Source: Fusibacter tunisiensis
GTDB lineage: Bacteria > Bacillota > Clostridia > Peptostreptococcales > Acidaminobacteraceae
Assembly: GCF_016908355.1 (NCBI RefSeq)
Contig: NZ_JAFBDT010000015.1
Location: 1 to 62,882, forward strand
Reading direction: 5' to 3'
DNA length: 62,882 nt
Below the pieces are notes generated by a model. The model was not told the origin of the DNA and did not search any database. It saw only the letters and a list, made by a program, of their open reading frames with translations. The stretch's first letter is position 1, and each line of letters opens with the position of its first letter. Positions 26,556-33,651 of the stretch are shown here, piece by piece. A program made the translations under genes and the position numbers.

Positions 26556-27908
26556 TTATCCGACTATGATTTTACCTTCTGGATACCGAATCAGTTGCTT
26601 TTTAATGTGTCCAGGATGGCTTAAAGCCAAAACAATGGTGAGCGGTCCAAGACGTCCAAAGAACATTAGTATCGTGATCATAAGTCTACCGACTGTACTT
26701 AATTCCGCAGTAATGCCCAATGAAAGACCAACGGTACCAAAAGCACTTAATGTTTCAAAAAGTATTTCTTCAAACGCAAGCCCAGTTTCAGTATAGGTCA
26801 AGAGTAAAAACATGACAAATACAACAGCTGCTGAAACAAAAATAACAGCTAAAGCTTTATTTATAGTGCCTTTTGAAATTCTTCTTTTGGAAAATTCAAT
26901 ATCATCCACCCCTCTTGCCACTGCAAGGATTGTTAAAAACATGAGACCGATGGTGGTTGTCTTTACACCACCTGCAGTAGACCCTGGAGACCCACCAATA
27001 AACATCAGTAACATTGTTAAAACTTTGCTGGGCGTTGTAAGCGAAGCCATATCTAGGGTGTTAAAACCAGCCGTTCTAGGCGTGACGGCCTGAAAAGAAA
27101 TGGCGGTTAACTTCTCGAAAATAGGCATATTCCCAATGGTCGCTGGATTGTTATACTCAAAAATGAAGAATAAAACAAAGGCAACCCCAAGAAGCACCCC
27201 TGTGATTTTTAAAACCAACTTGGAATGTAACGTAAGCTTTGAAAATTTTTGCGTTCTAAATAGGTCCACCATAACCGCAAATCCCAGACCCCCCGTAATG
27301 ATTAGTCCAATAATTACAAAATTCACAAGTGGATCCCCTACATAACCGGTTAGACTTGCACCATTTCCCATAATATCAAATCCAGCATTACAAAAGGCAG
27401 AAACCGAGTGAAATATAGCGTAGTAAATGCCATTTTTAATGCCCATTTGTGGAATAAATCTAAAACTCAAAAGCAAAGCCCCTAAAGATTCAAACACCAT
27501 TGTAGAGATAAAAACATATTTGGTTAAACGAATAACCCCTGCAATTGAAAACTGATTAAAGGCTTCCTGCATTAAAATTCGATTTCTCAGTCCGATTTTT
27601 TTTCCCAGTAAAATAGCCACTGTTGTTGTTAAAGTCATTAAGCCAAGTCCACCAACTTGAATTAAAAGTAAAATAATTGTTTTCCCAAAGACACTCCAGT
27701 AGGTTCCAGTATCCACAACCACAAGCCCAGTCACACAAACAGCAGATGTTGACGTAAACAAGGAATTTACAAAACCTGCGGAATTGCCATTTACTGTACT
27801 CATTGGGAGCATCAATAGAACAGTGCCAATCGCAATAACCGACAAAAAACTAAATACGATAACTTGTGCAGGCTTTAATGCTTTATTTGGATTTAATGAT
27901 ACGTTCAT
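26556..27908 (-). CDS. ktrB: Ktr potassium uptake pore subunit
   Basis: The 450-residue membrane protein has about ten helices. Its four pore-loop segments are of the TrkH/KtrB type, for example TSTSAVCVTGLVVVDTG (about 52-68), HSVSAFCNAGFDIMG (about 167-181), AVTPRTAGFNTLDM (about 275-288), and the late ETLSAFGTVGLSLG (about 389-402), whose conserved glycines form the selectivity filter. It moves K+ inward, usually driven by Na+. Confidence 0.94.
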   Translation of the reverse strand: MNVSLNPNKALKPAQVIVFSFLSVIAIGTVLLMLPMSTVNGNSAGFVNSLFTSTSAVCVTGLVVVDTGTYWSVFGKTIILLLIQVGGLGLMTLTTTVAILLGKKIGLRNRILMQEAFNQFSIAGVIRLTKYVFISTMVFESLGALLLSFRFIPQMGIKNGIYYAIFHSVSAFCNAGFDIMGNGASLTGYVGDPLVNFVIIGLIITGGLGFAVMVDLFRTQKFSKLTLHSKLVLKITGVLLGVAFVLFFIFEYNNPATIGNMPIFEKLTAISFQAVTPRTAGFNTLDMASLTTPSKVLTMLLMFIGGSPGSTAGGVKTTTIGLMFLTILAVARGVDDIEFSKRRISKGTINKALAVIFVSAAVVFVMFLLLTYTETGLAFEEILFETLSAFGTVGLSLGITAELSTVGRLMITILMFFGRLGPLTIVLALSHPGHIKKQLIRYPEGKIIVG

Positions 27909-27941
27909 AGGCTCTCCTTATGTCTTCATTTCATACGTTTA

Positions 27942-27970
27942 ATTGTATCAAATCTCCATTTACTTTTAAA
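27942..27970 (-). promoter_or_regulatory. candidate ktrBA promoter
   Basis: TTTAAA (27965-27970) and TACAAT (27942-27947) are 17 bases apart, with an extended TG before the -10. No c-di-AMP riboswitch is visible in the short leader. Confidence 0.5.
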
Positions 27971-27972
27971 GC

Positions 27973-28004
27973 AAAAAATCGGACTGAAATTACAGTCCGA
28001 TTTT
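27973..28004 (-). terminator. terminator of the ferredoxin gene
   Basis: A stem of about twelve base pairs (AAATCGGACTG/CAGTCCGATTT core) with a six-base loop and T tail on the minus strand follows the ferredoxin stop at once. Confidence 0.92.
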
Positions 28005-28006
28005 CA

Positions 28007-28204
28007 TTATACATTTATCATGGTAACAGCACCCATTGGACAATAATTCAAACACTTTCCACATCCTGTACAGTCTTCTTCAGATACTGTAGGGGCTTGA
28101 AACATAGATCCTGTAACAGCTTTAACAGGACAAACCCGCTTTACAGGACAAAATGGTGATCGATCACACCTTCCATGGTCAATTCTTGCAACTTTTCTAC
28201 CCAT
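28007..28204 (-). CDS. small 4Fe-4S dicluster ferredoxin-like protein
   Basis: The 65-residue protein has two Cys clusters: C13 with CPVKRVCP (about 19-26), and CTGCGKCLNYCP (about 45-56), which is canonical. The first cluster has an unusual spacing (C-x5-C-x5-C), so it may bind a less common site. It is a soluble electron carrier. The start is the ATG at 28204, with AGAGGTGAT upstream. It is monocistronic, with its own strong promoter and terminator. The partner oxidoreductase is not known; IorAB at the left end also needs ferredoxin. Confidence 0.82.
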   Translation of the reverse strand: MGRKVARIDHGRCDRSPFCPVKRVCPVKAVTGSMFQAPTVSEEDCTGCGKCLNYCPMGAVTMINV

Positions 28205-28240
28205 TCTATTATCACCTCTCAAAATAAAATTACAAGAACA

Positions 28241-28269
28241 AGTATACCCCCCTGTAGGCGGGGTGTCAA
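28241..28269 (-). promoter_or_regulatory. ferredoxin promoter with a G-tract inverted repeat in the spacer
   Basis: TTGACA (28264-28269) and TATACT (28241-28246) are 17 bases apart. The spacer is CCCC-GCCTACA-GGGGGG, an inverted repeat. A C4/G4-flanked, TAC-edged repeat resembles CsoR/CstR/FrmR-family operators, so a metal, persulfide or aldehyde sensor may repress this gene (inference). Confidence 0.7.
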
Positions 28270-28283
28270 TGGGTTAGCATGTT

Positions 28284-28323
28284 AAAAAATCGACGTATTT
28301 AGACTTCGCAAATATACGCCGAT
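28284..28323 (-). terminator. terminator of pta
   Basis: A long hairpin (ATCGGCGTATATTT against AAATACGTCGAT, with one wobble and a bulge) followed by a T tail on the minus strand lies just after the pta stop. Confidence 0.8.
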
Positions 28324-28333
28324 CCATTTAATA

Positions 28334-29335
28334 CTATTTTGATTGCATTTGCGCTTGTAAAGCGGTAAGGGCTACAGTTCCAACGATATCATCAGCATAG
28401 CATCCTCTAGACAAATCATTTACAGGCATTGAAAGTCCTTGACATACAGGGCCATAAGCATTTGCACCAGCCAGTCTTTGAACAAGTTTATAACCGATAT
28501 TGCCTGCATCTAAGTCAGGAAAAATAATAACATTGGCTTGCCCAGCAACTTTAGATTCCGGTGCTTTACTTTTGCCTACTTTTGGAACAATGGCTGCATC
28601 CAATTGAAGTTCCGCATCCAGTTGAAGGTCAGGTGCCAAGTTTTGTGCAATTTTTCCAGCTTCAATTACCTTATCAACATCCGGATGCGCAGCAGATCCC
28701 TTTGAAGAAAAAGAGAGCATGGCAACTTTCGCCTCTTTATGTACCAAGGACTCAAATGTTTTTGCAGAACTAATGGCAATATGTGCCAGTTCTTCAGACG
28801 TTGGATTTGGATTAAGGGCACAATCCCCAAATATAAAAATCCCTTCTTCTCCCAGGTCACAATTTGGCACTTCCATTAAGAAAACAGCAGATACCAGTTT
28901 TGTCCCTGGAGCAGTTTTTAAAATCTGAAGTGCAGGTCTTAAAACATTTGCAGTTGAATTTGCAGCGCCTGCAACCATACCACCAGCGCGTCCCATTTTA
29001 ACAAGCATGACACCAAAGTATAAGGCATTCTCCAGCAGAAGTTTTCGAGCCTCTTCTTGGGTCATTCCTTTACTTTTTCTGAGCTCCGCTAAAGCTGCAG
29101 CATACGCATCCAATTCCTCAAATGTTTCAGGATTGATGAAAGTTGCATTTTCAATATTCCACTCGCCAGAGCCACTCAAAATTTCCGTCTTATTACCAAC
29201 CAATATTACATCGGCAATCCCTTGTTCCAAAATTTTGTGTGTTGCTTCAATTGTTCTCGGGTCAAAAGCCTCTGGAAGTACAATTGTTTGAACATCTTTT
29301 TTTGCAATTTCAATTACCTTGTCTAAAAAAGCCAT
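28334..29335 (-). CDS. pta: phosphate acetyltransferase
   Basis: The 333-residue enzyme converts acetyl-CoA and phosphate to acetyl-phosphate, feeding ATP formation via acetate kinase (not in the window). The length and motifs such as FPDLDAGNIGYKLVQRLA (about 271-288) and GPVCQGLSMPVNDLSRGC (about 295-312) are those of Firmicutes Pta. It is monocistronic, with its own promoter and terminator and an AAGGAGA ribosome site. Confidence 0.95.
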   Translation of the reverse strand: MAFLDKVIEIAKKDVQTIVLPEAFDPRTIEATHKILEQGIADVILVGNKTEILSGSGEWNIENATFINPETFEELDAYAAALAELRKSKGMTQEEARKLLLENALYFGVMLVKMGRAGGMVAGAANSTANVLRPALQILKTAPGTKLVSAVFLMEVPNCDLGEEGIFIFGDCALNPNPTSEELAHIAISSAKTFESLVHKEAKVAMLSFSSKGSAAHPDVDKVIEAGKIAQNLAPDLQLDAELQLDAAIVPKVGKSKAPESKVAGQANVIIFPDLDAGNIGYKLVQRLAGANAYGPVCQGLSMPVNDLSRGCYADDIVGTVALTALQAQMQSK

Positions 29336-29368
29336 GTTACACTCTCCTTATCAATTATTTGCACCTTA

Positions 29369-29397
29369 ATTATATGATAAAGCACCTGTGTATACAA
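29369..29397 (-). promoter_or_regulatory. pta promoter
   Basis: TTGTAT (29392-29397) and TATAAT (29369-29374) are 17 bases apart. Confidence 0.72.
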
Positions 29398-29408
29398 GAT
29401 ACAGATTA

Positions 29409-30851
29409 TTAATCTTTCCGCCAGTGATTTGGTGTAAACAGTAAAAAGATTGTAAATAACTCCAATCGGCCGAAAAGCATTAACACAGATAAAACAATCT
29501 TACTGGGCGACGATAAAAAAGCATAGGTTTGTGTCGGACCAAGACGTCCAAATCCCGGGCCAATATTGCCAAGAGAAGCTGCCGATGCACTTGCAGCACT
29601 TACGAAGTCTACACCCTCAATGGAAATAAACAAAGTCCCCGAAATAAACAAAAGAACATACAAAAAGAAAAAACCAGTTATATTGGCAATCACATCGGAT
29701 GACAGCATCTTACCATTTAATTCAACAGGGACCACGGCACGTGGATGCATCAGCTTTACAAATTCACGCTTTACTAACTTGTACAAGATAACCAACCGAA
29801 TTACCTTAATAGACCCACCAGTTGACCCCGCACTACCACCAATAAACATGACAAAAAAGAGTAGAGCCTTACTAAAATTGGGCCATAAGTCAAAATCTGC
29901 AGTGGCATAGCCTGTAGTTGTCATAATAGAAGCCACTTGAAAAAAACCATGTTGTATGGCATCAATAATTGAATCATAATACCCCAAAAGACTTATGGAC
30001 ATTAACGTCGAAATCGCTAAAAAAATAGAGATATAGACTTTAAATTCAATATTCTTAAAAATATTCCCAATTCTGCCACGATACAATTCATAATACAAGG
30101 CAAAATTCACACCAGAAGCCACCATAAAAAATGTAATTACAGTGTAAATATACCTACTGTTGAAAGCTGCAATGCTTGCATTCCGCGTTGAAAATCCACC
30201 TGTTCCTACAGTCCCAAATGTATGAATCAACGCTTCATATAAATTCATGCCGCCAACCATTAACAAAAGAGTCTCTATAACCGTAATCCCTAGGTAGGCA
30301 ATATAAAGTATTTTTGCAGTATCTTTCATTTTAGGAACCAATTTGTCCGATATTGGTCCCGGACTTTCGGCTTTAAAGATTTGGAATGCCCCTACGCCAA
30401 GTGTTGGCATGATAGCAAGTGCCAGGACAAGAATTCCCATCCCCCCCAACCAATGAAGGAGAGACCGCCAAAACAGAATGCCATAAGGCAACACTTCAAT
30501 ATCATCTATCACAGTGGCACCAGTCGTTGTAAGGCCTGAAACTGTTTCAAAAAAAGCGTCCACATAATTGGGAAGCGCGCCAGATAGAACAAATGGTAAA
30601 GCGCCAAAAGCACTTACCACAATCCAACCCATTGTCACAATTGTAATGGCCTCTTTTGTTTTAATTCTTTTGGATCGAACTGGTAGCTTTGACATGGCAT
30701 AGCCAAATGTCAAAATCAATACAATGGTCATTAAAAACGCATTAAAATCGTGTTGACCATAGAAAAAAGAAATCCCTAATGAGGGCAATAAGGCTGCTGC
30801 CTCAAACATCAACAAATTTCCTAAGACCCTATTTACCATGCCATAATTCAT
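29409..30851 (-). CDS. trkH: Trk potassium uptake pore protein
   Basis: The 480-residue membrane protein has about ten to twelve helices and four pore-loop motifs (FFETVSGLTTTGATVID near 106-122, HTFGTVGTGGFSTRN near 210-224, QVASIMTTTGYATAD near 305-319, SAASLGNIGPGFG near 428-440). It forms the Trk-type K+ channel-like transporter. I chose the ATG at 30851 with GAGAGGG upstream; the longer frame starts at 30875. Its start lies 23 bases inside the end of trkA, so the two are translationally coupled. Confidence 0.94.
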   Translation of the reverse strand: MNYGMVNRVLGNLLMFEAAALLPSLGISFFYGQHDFNAFLMTIVLILTFGYAMSKLPVRSKRIKTKEAITIVTMGWIVVSAFGALPFVLSGALPNYVDAFFETVSGLTTTGATVIDDIEVLPYGILFWRSLLHWLGGMGILVLALAIMPTLGVGAFQIFKAESPGPISDKLVPKMKDTAKILYIAYLGITVIETLLLMVGGMNLYEALIHTFGTVGTGGFSTRNASIAAFNSRYIYTVITFFMVASGVNFALYYELYRGRIGNIFKNIEFKVYISIFLAISTLMSISLLGYYDSIIDAIQHGFFQVASIMTTTGYATADFDLWPNFSKALLFFVMFIGGSAGSTGGSIKVIRLVILYKLVKREFVKLMHPRAVVPVELNGKMLSSDVIANITGFFFLYVLLFISGTLFISIEGVDFVSAASASAASLGNIGPGFGRLGPTQTYAFLSSPSKIVLSVLMLFGRLELFTIFLLFTPNHWRKD

Positions 30852-32208
30852 TAATGAACCCTCTCTTCGTTCCATAGAAAAACTCTTCCAAACGATGTGT
30901 TTCTTCCTTTAAGCAGAAAACAATCACACGATTTCCAGGTTCAATAACTGTTTCACCGTTTGGTATATATACTTTTCCATTTTTCACAACTGAACCAACA
31001 ATAATGCCCTCTGGTAGGTTTACAGAATACAAAGGCTGGTTAACCACCAAGGACTTTTCATTTACAATAATTTCAACGACTTCAGCTTGGCCCCCTAAAA
31101 GCATGGCAATCGATAGAATTTTGCCCCCATAAATATTTCTCATAATACCTGAAGCAGTTACTAAAATTGGGTTGATCACATGCTCTGTTCCTAATTGCTC
31201 AATAATATCAACATAATTTGACTTGCTCACTTTTGTTACAACTTTAGGAACACTGTTCTTTTTAGCAACCATTGACAGAAGTATGTTTTCCTCATCAAAC
31301 CCTGTTAAGGTGACGACAGCATCCATGTCTCCAATACCTTCTTCTATAAGTAAATTGATGTCTGTGGCATCGCCATGGATGACGAGAACTCTTTTCAGTT
31401 CTTGAGCCAAGTACTTGCAGCGCTCTTTATCGCGCTCAATAATCTTAACCGAAACATCTGTCTTTAATAATTTTTTTGCCAAATAAAACGCTGCCTTCCC
31501 ACCGCCAATAATCATGACGCGTTTGGCAGACTTTTGTGCCACAGAAATACCATTTTGCTTTATAAACTCATGAACCTCATCTTTTACACCTATAACATAT
31601 AGGATATCCTCTTTCAAAACAATTGTATTTCCATGTGGAATAATCATAACGCCACTTCTTAAAATACCAATGATCAATACTTTATGGGGCAAATCAATTC
31701 CTTTAAGCGGTTGATCAATCAAAGCTGATTTGTCAACCACCTTCATATCACTCATAATAACCTTACCTTTGGCAAAGTCCTCTGTGTTTACACCTTCTTT
31801 TTTAAAGAGTGTCTTAAAGATTTCCTTGGCTACTTCAAATTCAGGATTTGAAACATAATCTATGTTCAAATTTTGTTTTAAAAATTCCAATTGATCCATA
31901 TGTTCTGGATTACGAATTCTAGAAATCACTTTTTTACACCCAAGTTTTTTTGCCAATGTAGCAATAAGCATATTGAGTTCGTCGCTACTGGTCACTGCAA
32001 TTAAGACATCTGCTTTTTCAACGTTGATTTCTTGTAAACTCGACAAATTAAGGCCATTGTCATTTACCGTTAAAAGATCCAAGTGTGCACTTGCTTTGAG
32101 AAGGGCCTCATTGTTAATGTCAATTAGGGCAACATTATTGTCTTTAAGTGAAAAGAGTTCTGACAATTGATAACCCAATTTTCCAGCACCCACAATTATT
32201 ACATACAT
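30829..32208 (-). CDS. trkA: Trk potassium uptake regulator (two RCK modules)
   Basis: The 459-residue cytoplasmic protein contains two tandem TrkA_N/TrkA_C modules. The first Rossmann motif is IIVGAGKLG at the N-terminus, and the second MIIGGGKAAFYLAKKL near residue 230. It binds NAD(H) or ATP and gates TrkH. I chose the ATG at 32208 (GGAGG, six bases). It overlaps trkH by 23 bases. Confidence 0.95.
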   Translation of the reverse strand: MYVIIVGAGKLGYQLSELFSLKDNNVALIDINNEALLKASAHLDLLTVNDNGLNLSSLQEINVEKADVLIAVTSSDELNMLIATLAKKLGCKKVISRIRNPEHMDQLEFLKQNLNIDYVSNPEFEVAKEIFKTLFKKEGVNTEDFAKGKVIMSDMKVVDKSALIDQPLKGIDLPHKVLIIGILRSGVMIIPHGNTIVLKEDILYVIGVKDEVHEFIKQNGISVAQKSAKRVMIIGGGKAAFYLAKKLLKTDVSVKIIERDKERCKYLAQELKRVLVIHGDATDINLLIEEGIGDMDAVVTLTGFDEENILLSMVAKKNSVPKVVTKVSKSNYVDIIEQLGTEHVINPILVTASGIMRNIYGGKILSIAMLLGGQAEVVEIIVNEKSLVVNQPLYSVNLPEGIIVGSVVKNGKVYIPNGETVIEPGNRVIVFCLKEETHRLEEFFYGTKRGFINELWHGK

Positions 32209-32243
32209 ACAACGCCTCCAAATCATATACTTCGAGTACATTC

Positions 32244-32272
32244 AGTTTAACAAAGCCCAAGTGGTCTGTAAA
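32244..32272 (-). promoter_or_regulatory. trkAH promoter
   Basis: TTTACA (32267-32272) and TAAACT (32244-32249) are 17 bases apart, between the rplT terminator and trkA. Confidence 0.62.
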
Positions 32273-32277
32273 GGCAA

Positions 32278-32304
32278 TAAAAAAGTCGACGGTTAACCGC
32301 CGAC
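32278..32304 (-). terminator. terminator of infC-rpmI-rplT
   Basis: An eight-base-pair stem GTCGGCGG/CCGTCGAC (one wobble) with a TTAA loop and a T tail on the minus strand lies 28 bases past the rplT stop. Confidence 0.9.
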
Positions 32305-32331
32305 CAAACATACATATAACAGATGCTTAAA

Positions 32332-32685
32332 CTAGATGTGTGTCTTTGCCACTTCAACCAATTTAGCAAAGTCCTCTGGATGATGAATTGCCATTTCTGA
32401 CAAAACTTTTCTATTCATGTCTATATTCGCTTTTTTAAGTCCATTCATGAATTTAGAATAGCTTAAACCATTTTGTCTAGAAGCTGCATTGATACGTGCA
32501 ATCCATAATTTTCTAAAATCTCTTTTTCTAAGTTTTCTACCAACATAAGATGATCTCAAAGAACGCATAACTGCTGGATTAGCAGCTCTAAATACAAGAC
32601 TTTTTTGTCCATAAAAACCCTTTGCGAGTTTCAGTACTTTTTTATGTTTTTTCTTGGCGTTTACGGCGCCTTTTACTCTAGCCAT
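32332..32685 (-). CDS. rplT: 50S ribosomal protein L20
   Basis: The 117-residue product matches L20 in length and sequence ([20 protein letters not shown], and RLWIAR-type segment [19 protein letters not shown]). It is an early assembly protein of the large subunit and, in Bacillus, the repressor of its own operon. It is the last gene of the infC operon. Confidence 0.98.
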   Translation of the reverse strand: MARVKGAVNAKKKHKKVLKLAKGFYGQKSLVFRAANPAVMRSLRSSYVGRKLRKRDFRKLWIARINAASRQNGLSYSKFMNGLKKANIDMNRKVLSEMAIHHPEDFAKLVEVAKTHI

Positions 32686-32710
32686 TTCCGATACCTCCTA
32701 AAATTTCTTC

Positions 32711-32908
32711 CTATAAATAAGGCAATAATGTTTTTACACGCTTCATATCTGAAGCGCTAACTACTGTAGACTGTCTCAATCCTCTTTTTCTCTTAGAAGA
32801 CTTCTTAGTTAAGATATGGCTTGTAAAGGCCTTACTTCTTTTAAGTTTACCGCTACCTGTCTTTTTAACTCTTTTAGCAGCACCACGATGTGTTTTCATT
32901 TTTGGCAT
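32711..32908 (-). CDS. rpmI: 50S ribosomal protein L35
   Basis: The 65-residue product has the usual L35 start ([20 protein letters not shown]) and the basic C-terminus ending VKTLLPYL. It lies between infC and rplT in the conserved order. Confidence 0.98.
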   Translation of the reverse strand: MPKMKTHRGAAKRVKKTGSGKLKRSKAFTSHILTKKSSKRKRGLRQSTVVSASDMKRVKTLLPYL

Positions 32909-32938
32909 AATGATGTTCCTCCTTCCGGTGATCTCTAA

Positions 32939-33448
32939 TTATTTTTTAGGCGCAATGGTTGCTACCATGCTTCTACCTTCCATTTTTGCCGGGGTTTCTA
33001 CAGTTCCAACTTCATCTAGCACTTCTATGAATCGCTTTATGACTTCATACCCTTGTTGTGTATAGCCCATTTCTCGACCTTTGAATCTTAATGAAACTTT
33101 CACTTTGTCCCCACTTTGCAAGAACTTGGAAGCGTTTTTGGCTTTGGTTTCCAAATCATTTTTTTCAATGTTCAGTCCTAAGCGTATTTCCTTAACAGCA
33201 GCGCTCTTTTGCTTCTTACGCGCTTCCTTGTCACGCTTTTGCTGTTCATATCTGAATTTACCGTAGTCCATGACTTTGCAAACCGGTGGTTTCGCATTTG
33301 GCGCAATTTTCACAAGATCCAACTTATGGTCAAGTGCAATTTTATAAGCCTCTTTTGCAGACATAAGTCCTAATTGCTCACCATCATCTCCAATAACTCT
33401 TACTTCCGCGTCGCGAATCTGTTCATTAATTTCAGCTGTTTTGATAAT
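32939..33448 (-). CDS. infC: translation initiation factor IF-3 (non-AUG start)
   Basis: IF-3 of 169 residues, with INEQIRDAEVRVIGDDGEQLG at the N-terminus and the KVSLRFKGREMGY motif in the C-terminal domain. No ATG fits: the only in-frame ATGs lie upstream of the leader terminator, and the GTG at 33454 is part of the AGGGGGTG ribosome site. I place the start at ATT (33448), five bases after that site, or ATC (33445). AUU starts are known for infC, where IF-3 rejects its own start codon and so regulates itself. Confidence 0.9.
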   Translation of the reverse strand: MIKTAEINEQIRDAEVRVIGDDGEQLGLMSAKEAYKIALDHKLDLVKIAPNAKPPVCKVMDYGKFRYEQQKRDKEARKKQKSAAVKEIRLGLNIEKNDLETKAKNASKFLQSGDKVKVSLRFKGREMGYTQQGYEVIKRFIEVLDEVGTVETPAKMEGRSMVATIAPKK

Positions 33449-33469
33449 ATACACCCCCTGTGTACGATA

Positions 33470-33622
33470 GAAAAATAAAAACGGCAGATGAGAATTCATC
33501 CGCCGCAAGTCGTCTTTATCAATGCATGATAAACATACAAATCAAAAATCGTATTAACCATATGAACGCAATTGTTATATGGTGAGAAGCGGACTTCTTC
33601 TTCCTGTCACATTGACTCAATA
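33470..33622 (-). promoter_or_regulatory. attenuated leader of infC-rpmI-rplT (L20-type leader candidate)
   Basis: The leader of about 160 bases ends in a terminator hairpin (GGCGGATG/CATCTGCC, 33483-33504) followed by a T-rich tail, only about 20 bases before the infC ribosome site. A long upstream segment (GAAGAAGAAGTCCGCTTCTC near 33584-33605) could form the alternative structure. This is the layout of the Bacillus L20 leader; L20 would favour termination (inference). Confidence 0.72.
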
Positions 33623-33651
33623 AATATACCATCTCTATAGTAAGTTGTCAA
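33623..33651 (-). promoter_or_regulatory. infC operon promoter
   Basis: A perfect TTGACA (33646-33651) and TATATT (33623-33628) are 17 bases apart, directly after the thrS stop codon. Confidence 0.85.

Noticed and set aside
27909-32331. c-di-AMP (ydaO-type) riboswitch before the K+ uptake genes
   Set aside because: The leaders before ktrB and trkA are under 100 bases and show no such structure.
33452-33508. Upstream ATG/GTG starts for infC (at 33508 and 33454)
   Set aside because: The first lies before the terminator in the leader, and the GTG is part of the ribosome site; conserved IF-3 sequence begins at INEQIR.
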